Source: Dehalococcoidia bacterium
Lineage (GTDB): Bacteria > Chloroflexota > Dehalococcoidia > GIF9 > AB-539-J10
DNA: 64,000 nt
Reading direction: 5' to 3'
NCBI GenBank assembly: GCA_030602785.1
Contig: JAUVZB010000006.1
Span: 1-64,000 of the forward strand
A program made the translations under genes and the position numbers. The notes under the pieces were generated by a model. The model saw only the letters and a list, made by a program, of their open reading frames with translations, made no database searches and was not told the DNA's origin. Positions 1-10,868 of this stretch are shown here, one piece after another (the stretch's first letter is position 1; each line of letters opens with the position of its first letter).

Positions 1-286
1 AAGGCTATGGCAAATGCAACATGGTCATCGTGGGCGCGGCTATGCGCAAACTCGTTCACATCATCTTCGGAGTGCTCAAGAACGGAAGCCCTTTCGACCC
101 TGCCATAGCTATAGCAGCTTGACATGCAAGACGGTATCTACATTCGGACCGCCTCGCGTCCACCGGGCACGTGCAACATGCCCCTACATCTCACGCTTCG
201 CGCATTCCCGGCCTTCGTGAAGTGGCACACCAACCCTGCCCTACGCTGAGTAGCCTCACCGTCAGTGTGGCTATTCCGACACGCTC

Positions 287-1546
287 CTAGGAGTCTGTTC
301 CCGGCCCACCGGCGAGAATGCGCTGCGCCATCTCCACTTCCTGCTCCCTCGAGCCGACCTCTCCGTTCAACCGCGCCACCCGCAGCCTTGCCAGAGCCGA
401 GCCAATAGCCGGCCCCTCCACGAAGCCAAGTTCTCGGAGTATTCGCCCGTCCAGGGCGGGACGGATATGCCGCAGGTGAGTGAGGTAGAGAGAGACTCGG
501 GACCGGGCAAGGGGGTGCCCGTACAGCAACTCTGCTGCCGAGAGCGACACAATGCTCTTGTCGCACAGCAGGCCAACCACGTCGCTTGGCCTCAGGCCCG
601 GCCTGTCCAGGTCCGCCTCGAAAACACGAAGTGCAAAGCTATCCTGCATCGGCCCAAGCAGGCGGCCGGGCAGATTCAACCGGGTCGCCACTGATGCCAA
701 CCGCTCCTTATCAAGCCCCCACCCGAGCACACACCACAAGACCGACTCTAGCCGCACGGCAGACAGTTGATTCGCCTTCGCGTGCCGGAAGGCCTCGAAC
801 TGCCCGGGGCCGAAGCTCAGGGACTCATCGATTGCAGCAAGCACTCCGAGGGTGTCGAGCCGCCGCAGCATATGCTCAGGCTCACGCTCTGCAAGCATGT
901 GCTCTATCTCATGTCGCAGACGGTCGCCACTGATGCTCCTCACATACAGAAGCCCACGCGCCAGCAGCTCAAGCGACGACTTCTCGAATGCGAATCCAAG
1001 CCGCTGCTCGTAGCGCACGCCACGAAGTATCCTGGTTGCATCGTCCTTGAAGCTTGCCTCGTGCAGCACTCTGAGAAGACCGTGCTGCAGGTCGCCCCTG
1101 CCTCCGTACGGGTCAACAAGTTCACCGTGCCGTTCTGTGCCGAGACGGATGGCCATCGCATTTATCGTGAAGTCGCGTCTCAGAAGGTCCTCCTCGATAC
1201 TCCCCGGGTGCACGGACGGCAGAGCCCCGGGACTGTGATACGACTCCTTCCGTGCCGTCGCGAGGTCCACACGGAAGGAACCGGATGTGAGCGTAGCCGT
1301 CCCGAACCTCTCGTGGAGCACTGGCGCGGGGTTTCCGGATGTCCCGAAGGAGCGGGCGATGTCGAGTGCGTCTCCCTCGATAACTATGTCCAGGTCAAGG
1401 CTGCTCTCGCCCAGCAGAAGGTCGCGAACGGCCCCTCCAACCAGACAGGCACGGTAGCCCTTCTGCGCGGCACAATAACCAATCCGTGTCAGCAGCTCAC
1501 GCGTTGGAGCTGGCAGCCACCTGTCGAGTTCAGCTGAAAGGTTCAT
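287..1546 (-). CDS. tRNA nucleotidyltransferase / poly(A) polymerase family protein (CCA-adding-like)
   Basis: N-terminal LVGGAVRDLLLG...LDLDIVIEGDA nucleotidyltransferase motif and RRDFTINAMAI motif typical of class II CCA/PcnB enzymes. Confidence 0.9.
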   Translation of the reverse strand: MNLSAELDRWLPAPTRELLTRIGYCAAQKGYRACLVGGAVRDLLLGESSLDLDIVIEGDALDIARSFGTSGNPAPVLHERFGTATLTSGSFRVDLATARKESYHSPGALPSVHPGSIEEDLLRRDFTINAMAIRLGTERHGELVDPYGGRGDLQHGLLRVLHEASFKDDATRILRGVRYEQRLGFAFEKSSLELLARGLLYVRSISGDRLRHEIEHMLAEREPEHMLRRLDTLGVLAAIDESLSFGPGQFEAFRHAKANQLSAVRLESVLWCVLGWGLDKERLASVATRLNLPGRLLGPMQDSFALRVFEADLDRPGLRPSDVVGLLCDKSIVSLSAAELLYGHPLARSRVSLYLTHLRHIRPALDGRILRELGFVEGPAIGSALARLRVARLNGEVGSREQEVEMAQRILAGGPGTDS

Positions 1547-1757
1547 TCTCGAAGCATCCCTCGTCGATTATAACATTGACAGTCGTACGTGCAGGGCAGA
1601 GACCCGGGAAGCAGACCCGGGAAGCAGGCTTGACTGCGCAGCCGGCTCCGACTACGATGTCACCTTCACCGTCCTGCGCTTGTGCGGGGGAGCGCCTGAG
1701 CCAATCGGAGCAGACCACCCCGAATCGCGCAGAGGCTTGACTACAAACGGAGGTGCG

Positions 1758-2909
1758 ATGAGCTTTCTAGGATACAAACGAGCCGACGGCACGGTCGGCG
1801 TGCGAAATCACGTGGGAATCATCTCCACAGTCACGTGCGCCAACGACGTGGCGAAATGGATATCGGACAGGGTGCCCGGCACCGTGTCATTCACACACCA
1901 GCAGGGCTGCGGCAATCCCGGTCCGGACATGGCACACGTACACAGGACGCTCAGCGGCCTCGGAGCCAATCCGAATCTTGGGGCCGTCTTGCTTGTTAGC
2001 CTGGGCTGTGAGGGGCCTGTGGACCACATCCAGCAGGCGATTGCACGCACAGGGAAGCCAGTCGAGCGGGTGGTCATCCAGGAGATTGGCGGCGCCAGCA
2101 AGGCGTTCGAAGAGGGAGCACGGATAGCACGAGGGATGCTCACGGCGATTTCCGAGCTTCAGAGGGAGGAAGTCAACGACTCCAATCTACTCATCGGCAT
2201 CAAGTGCGGCGCCTCAGATACCACGCAGGGCATCGCCGCCAACCCCACCGTCGGCGCCATGTGCGACCTCATCGTGCGGGCCGGGGGCACCTGTGTCTTC
2301 GGGGAGACTCCAGAGATGCTGGGGACCGAACACATCCTCTACCGCAGGGCCGCAAATGAAACCGTCGGCCAGAGGATATACGACATCGTCGCAGACGTGG
2401 AGAAGCGTGCGGCCATACTGGGCGTCGACATCCGTGGAGCGAATCCGTCGCGCGGCAACATCGCCGGGGGACTCACAACTATCGAAGAGAAGTCGCTCGG
2501 CGCCATAGTGAAGGGCGGAACGACAACCATCCAGGGTGTCCTCGTCCATGGCGAACGTCCACCCGGGAAGGGACTCTTCCTTCTTGATGGCCCGGGACAG
2601 GAGCCGAAGGCCGTCACCGCACTTGCCGCAGCCGGCGCCCAGATAATCGTGTTTGCGACCGGCCTCGGTGCACCGCAGGGCTTCCCGTTCGTGCCCGTCG
2701 TGAAGGTGACAGCAAACCCCCGCACGGCAGAGCACCTCTCCGAGCACATAGACATCCTGGTCGACATATTCGGAGACGCCTCTCTTGAGACACTGGGCGC
2801 GCAGCTCTACCAGGAGACTCTCAGAGTGGCCTCGGGCCGCCAGACGAAGGCAGAGGCACTCAACTACGGGGCGTATCCCGACATCTGGACAACGGGCACG
2901 GTTTTCTAG
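1758..2909 (+). CDS. UxaA-family hydrolase/dehydratase large (C-terminal domain) subunit, paralog 1
   Basis: MSFLGYKRADGTVGVRNHVGIISTV; IKCGASDTTQGIAANP; GGLTTIEEKSLGAIVKGG; start chosen at ATG 1758 after an AGG-rich RBS. Confidence 0.88.
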   Translation: MSFLGYKRADGTVGVRNHVGIISTVTCANDVAKWISDRVPGTVSFTHQQGCGNPGPDMAHVHRTLSGLGANPNLGAVLLVSLGCEGPVDHIQQAIARTGKPVERVVIQEIGGASKAFEEGARIARGMLTAISELQREEVNDSNLLIGIKCGASDTTQGIAANPTVGAMCDLIVRAGGTCVFGETPEMLGTEHILYRRAANETVGQRIYDIVADVEKRAAILGVDIRGANPSRGNIAGGLTTIEEKSLGAIVKGGTTTIQGVLVHGERPPGKGLFLLDGPGQEPKAVTALAAAGAQIIVFATGLGAPQGFPFVPVVKVTANPRTAEHLSEHIDILVDIFGDASLETLGAQLYQETLRVASGRQTKAEALNYGAYPDIWTTGTVF

Positions 2910-3299
2910 TCCAGCTTCGGTTTGACCGTCAGCCGTTCCGGCACTGCTGTTCGCAGCACGTGTCGGTTGCACCATATAGTGACCCAGTATCACTGTACTG
3001 CCATGCCCTTCCGATGTGAACCTCTGTGAGTCCCATCGGCCTGGGGTGGACACGTGCCGGCAAGGCTCGGCCGGCTCCTCACATCCACCATCCATCAGGC
3101 GCGGGTCGAGGGCCGTTCCTTGGGGGGACTCACTGCAGCCAGACCCATGGCTCACGTATCCGACGGCCCGCTTGCGCCCGGTCACGGCAGCAGTTACCAT
3201 AGCCGACCAGCACAGGCTGCCCGTCCTCGGGCCGGCTTCCACGTTGGAACCTGCCCGTCCTGTCAACACGATGTGCGCGGGGCAGCCAGGGAGACAACA

Positions 3300-4448
3300 A
3301 TGGAGTTCCTCGGCTACCCGCGTCAGGATGGAACCGCGGGCACACGCAACTACGTGGGCATCATCCCCACCGTCGGATGTGCCTGCGACACCGCACGACA
3401 GATTGCCGAGAGCGTCGATGGATGTGCGCTCTTCACCCACTTCCAGGGCTGTGACCACACGCCGGATGAGCTCGAAGTACTTCAACGAACGCTGGTGAAC
3501 CTGGGGCGACACCCGAATCTGTCGGCAGTCATCTTCGTCGGCCTCGGTTGCGAGCCCACAGACACCCACGAAGTAGCACAGCAGGTCTCGCTCTCAGGCA
3601 AGCCCGTAGAAACACTCGTCATTCAGAAAGAAGGCGGCACGATTGCCACAGTCGCGCGCGGTTCGCGCCTCGCCAGCGAACTGTCCGCCAGGGCTGCCGG
3701 CGCCACCAGGGAGCTCTGCCCCCTATCCATGCTCGTCTTCGGGGCCGAGTGCGGCGGGTCGGACGCGACTTCGGGACTGGCGGCAAACCCGGCCATCGGC
3801 AACGCATTCGACACACTGCTATCCGCGGGCGGGAGCGGCATCTTCAGCGAGACACAGGAATTCATCGGCGCCGAGCACCTTCTCGCGGCGCGCGCCTCCA
3901 CCCCGGAACTCGGCACACGCATACTCCAGATGGTGGCCGCTTGTGAGCAACGTTTCCTCGACAAGGGCGTGGATATGAGGGGCGCCAATCCTGCCAGGGG
4001 CAACATCGAGGGCGGCCTCACAACGATAGAGGAGAAGTCGCTTGGCGCCATTGCCAAGGGTGGCACGCATCCCATCGACGGCGTGTGCGAGTACGGAGAG
4101 CGCCCTGCCGGACACGGCCTCTTCGTCGTCAACGGAATGGGCATGGACTCCGAGAACCTCACGTGCCTGGTTGCGGCGGGCGCAAACGTGCTGTTCTTCT
4201 CTACAGGCAGGGGGACACCCATCGGGTTCTCGTTCGTCCCTGTCCTCAAGGTCACGGGCAATCCGGGCACGTACGAGCACATGAAGGACAACATCGACGC
4301 GTACGTCAATCTCGCCTCGTCGGGCACGATTGACGCCAGCGGGAGTCTCCTGTTCACCCGGGCAGTCGATGTTGCCTCGGGCGGGACTACGAGTGCTGAG
4401 TTGCTGCACCAGAGCACCTACAACGGCATCTGCGTGACCGGCCCTTGA
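3300..4448 (+). CDS. UxaA-family hydrolase/dehydratase large subunit, paralog 2
   Basis: MEFLGYPRQDGTAGTRNYVGIIPTV; ECGGSDATSGLAANP; GGLTTIEEKSLGAIAKGG; internal start chosen by alignment to the other paralogs. Confidence 0.88.
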   Translation: MEFLGYPRQDGTAGTRNYVGIIPTVGCACDTARQIAESVDGCALFTHFQGCDHTPDELEVLQRTLVNLGRHPNLSAVIFVGLGCEPTDTHEVAQQVSLSGKPVETLVIQKEGGTIATVARGSRLASELSARAAGATRELCPLSMLVFGAECGGSDATSGLAANPAIGNAFDTLLSAGGSGIFSETQEFIGAEHLLAARASTPELGTRILQMVAACEQRFLDKGVDMRGANPARGNIEGGLTTIEEKSLGAIAKGGTHPIDGVCEYGERPAGHGLFVVNGMGMDSENLTCLVAAGANVLFFSTGRGTPIGFSFVPVLKVTGNPGTYEHMKDNIDAYVNLASSGTIDASGSLLFTRAVDVASGGTTSAELLHQSTYNGICVTGP

Positions 4449-4769
4449 CACACTGCGGATTGTATTTTGCACTCGACTTGTGTACTATCCAATGTTACGT
4501 GCTCTCACATAGGCATTCCGATTGGAAGGATAGAGTCTGTGTATCGGCGCATGCCCGTGCTCCTTATCTTCGTTTCCTCGCCCTGCATCCGGCGTGTCGC
4601 CGATCACATGGATTCGCCCATACCACTGGGCCCGTGCGAAAACAGGCGGCACACAATCGCACTGACTCCGCAGGCGTCACCCTTGCGGCTGTCGCCACCC
4701 GAACTGGGGAGAGGAAGACTCAAGGCACTAGGCCTGAAGAGGCTCAAGTAGTAAGAAGGAGGTTCTGAC

Positions 4770-5921
4770 ATGAAGACAAGACTACCCATCGTCCTCGTGG
4801 CCATGCTGGCAATAGTCAGCCTGGTCGTCGTCGGATGCGCCCCCGAGGCTGCAGCTCCTGACGAAGGAACCACAGCACCGGAGGAGGGCGAAGAAGAGGC
4901 TTCGACGCCCGCTGCACCCGAAGGCAAGACCTACAACTGGACGTTCCTCCACGAACACCCATCCGGCACACCTCACTTCAACTACTGTGTGGGAGTGGCT
5001 GACGCATTGGAGACAGCCACTGACGGACAGATGACCATGAAGATATCCGCCGGTGGAGAGATCGTCCCCGCCTATGACATCGCCGAGGCTTTGAAGGAAG
5101 GCGTGGCCGAGGTCGGCTGGGGCAACGCCGTCAGCAACGTAAAGCTACTCGGTCCTGTTGGCTACCTGTTGACCCCCACGGGCCTGCCCGGAGGGCCTCA
5201 CCCCATTGATCTGCTCGCCTGGTACTACATAGGCGGCGGCGAAGAGATCGCCAACAACATCTGGGGCGACTGGGGAATCTCCGTTGGAGCTATCCCCGGG
5301 GAGGCGGAGCTGTTCTGCCACTCAAACGTGAAGCTCGAGAGCATGGCCGACTTCAAGGGCGTCAAGTTCAGGACCATGGGCTTCTGGGCCGAGGTTCTTG
5401 AGGACAACGGAGCCTCCGTCGTGTCTATCTCCGGCTCCGAGCTCTACGAGTCGGCTCAGCGCGGCGTCATCGACGCGTTCGAGTACTGCCCGCCCGCACA
5501 GAACTGGCCGATGGGCTTCCACGAGATTACCAAGTACGTTGGCGTCCCCGGCATCCACTCTCCGTCCTGGATCTCCTACGTTCTCGTCAATCACGATGCA
5601 TGGAACGCACTGCCACCCAACCTGCAGCGTGAGTTCAAGGACCAGTGGAAAGTCGGCGTCATTGACCACTTCCTTGCCGACTGGTATCAGGACGGTGTGG
5701 TCATGGGCCTGTACGAGGACTACGGCACGGAGATTGTGCGTGTGTCCGATGATGCCCAGGAAGACATCGCCAAGGCCGGCCTCGCCATCTGCGAAAAGTA
5801 CGCAGCCGAGGACGCAACCTTTGCGACCGTCTGGGATCACCAGAAAGCATTCTTCATGACCATGAGACGCGCAACCCAGGAAGTGGCTCCCCAGATCAGT
5901 ATGTTCGACTACATCGACTAG
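4770..5921 (+). CDS. dctP: TRAP transporter substrate-binding lipoprotein (DctP family)
   Basis: Signal peptide with lipobox VVGCAPEA, acidic linker, DctP-like body; followed by DctQ and DctM. Confidence 0.9.
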   Translation: MKTRLPIVLVAMLAIVSLVVVGCAPEAAAPDEGTTAPEEGEEEASTPAAPEGKTYNWTFLHEHPSGTPHFNYCVGVADALETATDGQMTMKISAGGEIVPAYDIAEALKEGVAEVGWGNAVSNVKLLGPVGYLLTPTGLPGGPHPIDLLAWYYIGGGEEIANNIWGDWGISVGAIPGEAELFCHSNVKLESMADFKGVKFRTMGFWAEVLEDNGASVVSISGSELYESAQRGVIDAFEYCPPAQNWPMGFHEITKYVGVPGIHSPSWISYVLVNHDAWNALPPNLQREFKDQWKVGVIDHFLADWYQDGVVMGLYEDYGTEIVRVSDDAQEDIAKAGLAICEKYAAEDATFATVWDHQKAFFMTMRRATQEVAPQISMFDYID

Positions 5922-5946
5922 CCCTCTTCCCTGTCAACGTTAGCTC

Positions 5947-5985
5947 AGGGGGCCCCGTAGATTATGTCTGCGGGGTCCCTCTAGT
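5947..5985 (+). other. Intercistronic stem-loop between dctP and dctQ
   Basis: AGGGGGCCCCGTAGA-ttatg-TCTGCGGGGTCCCT imperfect inverted repeat in the dctP-dctQ gap. Confidence 0.6.
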
Positions 5986-5999
5986 GGAGTAAGAACGAC

Positions 6000-6512
6000 A
6001 TGACCGCAATTCAAAAGTTCTATGAGGGTGTCGGAGCCGTGACCGAGAAGGTCAGCGAAGTCTCCAAATGGCTCATCCTCATGGTTATTCTCGCCACCTC
6101 GTACGAGGTCTTCATGAGGTATGTTCTGAACTCTCCTACGTCGTGGGCATGGGCCACCACGCAGATGCTTGGAGCCTGCTTCATCGCACTCGGACTTGCC
6201 AACAACCACAGGATAAACGCCAACGTAAGGGTGGATATCATCTCAGAGAAGATCCCCTCCAGAGTCCGAGCCTGGCTTGAGGTACTCTTCACCTTGCTGT
6301 TCTTCTTTCCTCTGTTCGTGGTCCTTACCAAGCTCTTCATCCAGGACGCTCTCTTCGCAATCTCAATCAACCAGGTCGACAATATGTGTGCGTGGTCGCC
6401 CATCACATGGCCCTTCAAGACAGTGGTGGCTGCAGGCATACTCCTCGTCCTGATTCAAGGCATCGCCACATTCCTCAGAGACGTGACCACCCTGGTCAAG
6501 GGGGGTGAGTAA
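6000..6512 (+). CDS. dctQ: TRAP transporter small permease (DctQ)
   Basis: 4-TM hydrophobic protein of 170 aa between dctP and dctM. Confidence 0.88.
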   Translation: MTAIQKFYEGVGAVTEKVSEVSKWLILMVILATSYEVFMRYVLNSPTSWAWATTQMLGACFIALGLANNHRINANVRVDIISEKIPSRVRAWLEVLFTLLFFFPLFVVLTKLFIQDALFAISINQVDNMCAWSPITWPFKTVVAAGILLVLIQGIATFLRDVTTLVKGGE

Positions 6513-6514
6513 CA

Positions 6515-7861
6515 GTGCTGCAAGGACTGGACCTCAGCCCTCTTGCCATAGTGCTCATCATGTTCGGAGGACTCCTTATCGGAGTACTCCTCGGATATCC
6601 TCTCTTCTTTTCGCTCGGTTCCGTGGCGCTGCTCGTGGGCCTGATGACCCTCGGCCCGGCCGTGTTCAAAATCCTCCACCTGCGCGTCCTCGGGATGCTG
6701 TACAACTACACTTTTCTCGCTGTCCCTCTGTTCGTATTCATGGGAATAATGGTTGAGAAATCAGGGGCCGCCGAGAAGCTGTATGACGGCCTCCTGTTGA
6801 CATTCGGCGGACTCCGTGGAGGGCTTGCTATCGGCACCATCCTGATGGGCACGGTGCTCGCCGCGTGCGTGGGCGTCGTTGCCGCTTCAGTGACAACGAT
6901 GGCGCTCATTGCCGCGCCCACGATGCTGAAGCGCGGCTACAGCAAGGAGCTCGTGAGCGGCTCCGTCTGTGCCGGCGGCACTCTCGGCATCCTCATTCCG
7001 CCCAGCATCATGCTGGTCATCTACGGCCCCATGGCACAGATATCGGTCGGCAAGCTGTTCATGGCGGCATTCATGCCGGGCTTCTTGCTTTCGGCGCTCT
7101 ACATCCTGTACATCGTGGTGGTCTGTTTCCTCAGGCCGCACATGGCTCCGGCCTTACCTGAGGCGGAGAGAGCGGTTCCGCTGAGCACCAAGCTCTCCGC
7201 CCTGGCCAAGGGGCTTCTGCCCCCGATGTTCATCATCCTTGCGGTACTGGGAAGCATATTCTTCGGTATCGCCACTCCAACCGAGGCAGCCGCAGTGGGC
7301 GGTGTTGCCGCCACGTTGCTCGCAGTAGTCTATCGCCGCTTCTCCATGAAGATGCTCAAAGACACTTCGAGAGACACTCTCAGGATCGGAGCGATGGCTA
7401 TGGCTGTAGGCCTCGGCGCCAGCATGTTCACAGGTGTGTTTCTGCGCCTGGGCGGCGGCGACGCCGTGAGTGCACTCATCCTGGGCGCACCGGGCGGCAA
7501 GTGGGGCATCTTCGCCCTCATCATGTTCATGATCTTCATACTCGGGATGTTTATCGACTGGATAGGCATTCTCTTTGTGATGATTCCGCTGGTGAGTCCC
7601 ATCGGCGAGGCCCTCGGGTTCGACGCGCTCTGGTTTGCCATGATGCTGTGCATCAACCTCCAGATGTCATTCCTCACGCCGCCGTTTGCGTACGCCATCT
7701 TCTACCTGAAGGGTCTTGCTCCTCCCGAATGGGGCATTGACACAGGACATATCATCCGGGGTGTCATTCCGTTCGTCATCCTCATCATGGTAGGAATGGT
7801 CCTCTGTATCATCTTCCCCGACATCATTCTGTGGCTGCCACACCTGATGATCAAGTTCTAG
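6515..7861 (+). CDS. dctM: TRAP transporter large permease (DctM)
   Basis: 448 aa polytopic protein; SVCAGGTLGILIPPSIMLVIYG and GIATPTEAAAVG motifs. Confidence 0.93.
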   Translation: MLQGLDLSPLAIVLIMFGGLLIGVLLGYPLFFSLGSVALLVGLMTLGPAVFKILHLRVLGMLYNYTFLAVPLFVFMGIMVEKSGAAEKLYDGLLLTFGGLRGGLAIGTILMGTVLAACVGVVAASVTTMALIAAPTMLKRGYSKELVSGSVCAGGTLGILIPPSIMLVIYGPMAQISVGKLFMAAFMPGFLLSALYILYIVVVCFLRPHMAPALPEAERAVPLSTKLSALAKGLLPPMFIILAVLGSIFFGIATPTEAAAVGGVAATLLAVVYRRFSMKMLKDTSRDTLRIGAMAMAVGLGASMFTGVFLRLGGGDAVSALILGAPGGKWGIFALIMFMIFILGMFIDWIGILFVMIPLVSPIGEALGFDALWFAMMLCINLQMSFLTPPFAYAIFYLKGLAPPEWGIDTGHIIRGVIPFVILIMVGMVLCIIFPDIILWLPHLMIKF

Positions 7862-7874
7862 ACAGTGCTTTCCA

Positions 7875-7896
7875 GGGGGGCCACTACAGGCCCCCC
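7875..7896 (+). terminator. Putative hairpin downstream of dctM
   Basis: GGGGGGCC-actaca-GGCCCCCC perfect 8-bp stem just after the stop codon; no strong U tract. Confidence 0.5.
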
Positions 7897-8225
7897 TTCC
7901 CCTATTCACGAGAGCACAAACACCTGCCCCTGCAGGAACAAGCGGTGCCGTTCCAGGCTATCTTCCTCGAGGAGTCTGCCCGCGCACCCGCTCCACGCAG
8001 CTGTGACTATTGAAAAGACAGCAAGAAACCGATACCATACGCCGAGCCTTGGGTCGGCTGGGCGATGAATGCCACCGCACACCGGGGTGGCCGACTTCAC
8101 GCGGAAAGACTTGAGTTGCACAGCCTGAAATCACAGGTGAGCTGCAGGCAACCACCTACCAGGACCGCCGTCTCACCTGCGGCGAAAAACCCCAATTCGG
8201 TATGTTCGGCAAGGAGGTACCAGCT

Positions 8226-9596
8226 ATGATTAACGTTGAAGCCCTGAAGCGTATCGTCGGCGACGACTGGGTCGTCACCAAGCGCGACCAGATTACCGGT
8301 TACCTCGCGGACGAGACGTATCTCGGCGTGCTCCCCAAGCCTGCGGAGAACGTCGTTGTCGTCAAACCAGCCAATCCCGAGGAGATATCCGCTATCCTCA
8401 AGCTCGCCAACGAGGAAAAGACTCCTGTCTATCCCAGGGGTGGCGGCACGGGTCTTGTCGGCGCGGCTGTTCCCACCCGGGACGGCATAGTCCTGTCGCT
8501 CGAGCGACTCGACAAGGTCATCGAGGTCGACAAGGACAACATGATGATCGTCTCCGAGGCAGGCGTGACCCTCGAGCACATGCTGAAGGAAGTTGAGAAC
8601 GCGGACCTGCTGTTCCCCCCACACCCCGGCGATGAGGGGGCGCAGGTGGGTGGCATGGTCGCCTGCAACGCGGGCGGCACGCGCGCGGTGAAGTACGGCG
8701 TCGTTCGCAGCTATGTCAAGGGACTGGAGGTCGTTCTCCCGACCGGCGAGATAGTGCAGATGGGCGGCAAGCTGCTCAAGAACAACACCGGACTTGACCT
8801 CATACACCTGCTTATCGACTCCGAGGGAATCCTCGGCGTAATAACGAAGGCCACGCTGAAGCTCTACCCCAAGTTCGGCGCCACGGCCACACTGGTTGTG
8901 TCCTTCGAAGACCGCCGCGCCGCCATCGCCACCGTGCCCAAGATACTGCAGGCCGGCATCATCCCCATGGCAATCGAGTACACGGAGAAGTCGCTCATGG
9001 AGGAGACTGCGGTGCACGTCAACATGACCTGGCCCGCGAAGCAGGGCAAGGCCCAGCTCATCATCATCATGGCCGAGACCAATGAAGACCAGCTCTACGG
9101 CCTGTGCGAACAGCTCTCCGAGATCTGCGAGAAGAACAGCGCGGTGGATATCCTGATGGCCGAGACCACCTCCGAGCAGGCGGAAATCCTCAAGATCAGA
9201 AGCGAGGTCGGCAATGCCCTGAAGCCCAAGATCGCTGACGCACTCGACGTCACCGTGCCCCCGGCAGCCATCGCCACGATCCTCGACGAGATCGACAAGG
9301 TCTCACAGAAATACGGCATCTTCATCCCCGTGGTCGGCCACGCCGGCGACGGCAACCTGCATCCCAACATGTACTGGGAATTCGAAAAGAAGGGCGTGCT
9401 GAAGCAGGCGAAACAGGAGATCTACGAGGCTGCCATCCAGCTCGGCGGTGTAATATCCGGCGAGCACGGGATTGGCAAGACGAGGCTGCCGCAGTTCGAG
9501 ATGTGCTTCGACCCGAAGCAGCGCGAGCTGATGCTCGGCGTCAAGAAACTATTCGATCCGAACAACATCCTGAGTCCGGACAGCGCCATCTGCTAG
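8226..9596 (+). CDS. FAD-linked oxidase (GlcD / D-lactate dehydrogenase family)
   Basis: VYPRGGGTGLVGAAVP FAD-binding PP-loop-type motif; C-terminal GHAGDGNLHPN and GEHGIGKTR motifs. Confidence 0.92.
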   Translation: MINVEALKRIVGDDWVVTKRDQITGYLADETYLGVLPKPAENVVVVKPANPEEISAILKLANEEKTPVYPRGGGTGLVGAAVPTRDGIVLSLERLDKVIEVDKDNMMIVSEAGVTLEHMLKEVENADLLFPPHPGDEGAQVGGMVACNAGGTRAVKYGVVRSYVKGLEVVLPTGEIVQMGGKLLKNNTGLDLIHLLIDSEGILGVITKATLKLYPKFGATATLVVSFEDRRAAIATVPKILQAGIIPMAIEYTEKSLMEETAVHVNMTWPAKQGKAQLIIIMAETNEDQLYGLCEQLSEICEKNSAVDILMAETTSEQAEILKIRSEVGNALKPKIADALDVTVPPAAIATILDEIDKVSQKYGIFIPVVGHAGDGNLHPNMYWEFEKKGVLKQAKQEIYEAAIQLGGVISGEHGIGKTRLPQFEMCFDPKQRELMLGVKKLFDPNNILSPDSAIC

Positions 9597-9644
9597 CAGG
9601 AAGAGCACGCGTCTCCGGCGGTGTCGCCCGCGAACAGAAACCTG

Positions 9645-9672
9645 AGAGAGGGAAGCACGTGCTTCCCTCTCT
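9645..9672. terminator. Bidirectional terminator-like palindrome between convergent genes
   Basis: AGAGAGGGAAGCAC|GTGCTTCCCTCTCT perfect 28-bp palindrome between a + and a - gene. Confidence 0.6.
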
Positions 9673-9692
9673 TCCGTTTCCGCACCCGGGGC

Positions 9693-10868
9693 CTACTGCG
9701 GCAGCTTCCCGAGTCCCGCGATTTCCCGCAGCAGGTTGATGAAACACCGGTACATCGAGAACGTCACGTCGGGCGGCACAAGATGGTCGAGCGACGGGAA
9801 ATAGCCGCCCGCCTCAAGAAGAGAGGGTACCTTGGCCATCACCTCCTCGCGCAGCACAGCCTCGCCCTTCAGAAAAGCCCTTTTGTCTATGTTGCCGGCC
9901 AGCAGTATGTTCTTGCCATACCGCTTCCGCAACGCGACCGCGTCGTTCCCTGCCGCGCACTCGAGGGGCCAGAAGCCATTGATGCCGGCTTCCAGCCAGA
10001 GCGGGATGAGACGGCTCAGGTTGCCATCGCTATCCACGAATATGGCATCCACGCCGGCATCACGGAGCATCCCCGTGACCTTCTTGTAGCGGGGTACCAT
10101 GAAGCGCTTGAACATCTTCGGTGATATCAACGGCCCCGTCTTGAAGCACATATCCTCCCAGTACATGGCGAAGTCAACTTTTATGTCGGCCAAGACCCGG
10201 CTGACCATCTCTGTCTGGAGGTAGGCCATGTGCTCCATCATGTCCTCTACCAGGTTGGGATCATCGTAAACCAGGTAGAGGAGCTTCTCAACACCCATCC
10301 ACTCACGAATGTAGCCAAAGAGGCCGCCGACGTTCAGCATCACGGGCTCGTCCTTGGAGTTCATGCGCTTGACGTAGCCATCCCAGTCGGTCGGCCAGCG
10401 CTCGAGCGTCGCAGGATCCAATCGCTTCTTGTACTGCTCCCAGCTGGCTCTGTCCTTCACGGGGAAATCAAGGTACATGGGCATCTTCTCAGGGTGTTTC
10501 TTCGAAGCACGAATCTTCTGTCCGCCCGCGTTGACAAGCACGACCCTCTCCTCATCCTCCTCCAGAATGGTCGTCTCATACTGCGGCTGCACTGGGGGGA
10601 TGCCATAGACGTAGGGCACGCCTCCGACATCGATGGTCTTATCCATGAACATGCCGAGGTTTATCTCGCGGAGCATTCTTATGTGATCGAGCTGAAAATA
10701 CTCGCCGCGGAACCTGCTCTGCTTCACCTCCTCCGGGACGCCCTGCTTGACCCACTCGTCGAGAGTCTCTGTCCAGAAGTCGTGGAAGTATGGCGTCACC
10801 AGCATCAGGTCGCCCGGACGCTCGAAGTGACAGATTCCCAGGAAACGTTCTCTGGCGGTCGGTGTCAT
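9693..10868 (-). CDS. Uroporphyrinogen decarboxylase (URO-D) family protein
   Basis: MTPTARERFLGICHFERPGD start typical of URO-D-fold methyltransferase/decarboxylase paralogs; DGNLSRLIPLWLEAGINGFWPLECAAG. Confidence 0.8.
   Translation of the reverse strand: MTPTARERFLGICHFERPGDLMLVTPYFHDFWTETLDEWVKQGVPEEVKQSRFRGEYFQLDHIRMLREINLGMFMDKTIDVGGVPYVYGIPPVQPQYETTILEEDEERVVLVNAGGQKIRASKKHPEKMPMYLDFPVKDRASWEQYKKRLDPATLERWPTDWDGYVKRMNSKDEPVMLNVGGLFGYIREWMGVEKLLYLVYDDPNLVEDMMEHMAYLQTEMVSRVLADIKVDFAMYWEDMCFKTGPLISPKMFKRFMVPRYKKVTGMLRDAGVDAIFVDSDGNLSRLIPLWLEAGINGFWPLECAAGNDAVALRKRYGKNILLAGNIDKRAFLKGEAVLREEVMAKVPSLLEAGGYFPSLDHLVPPDVTFSMYRCFINLLREIAGLGKLPQ

Noticed and set aside
14-220. Small ORF at the left edge
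   Set aside because: Short, Arg/Ser/His-rich, no support; region reads as intergenic or the end of something outside the window
767-1537. 256-aa plus-strand ORF opposite the tRNA nucleotidyltransferase
   Set aside because: Shadow ORF of a well-supported gene
3054-3299. N-terminal extension of UxaA paralog 2
   Set aside because: All paralogs begin at M[ED]F.GY; the upstream extension is not homologous and an RBS-like AGGGAGA precedes ATG 3300
2214-3569. 451-aa minus-strand ORF
   Set aside because: Antisense to UxaA paralogs 1 and 2; low-complexity shadow ORF without domains
8097-9017. 306-aa minus-strand ORF opposite the FAD oxidase
   Set aside because: Complements a clear GlcD-family CDS; no recognisable motifs
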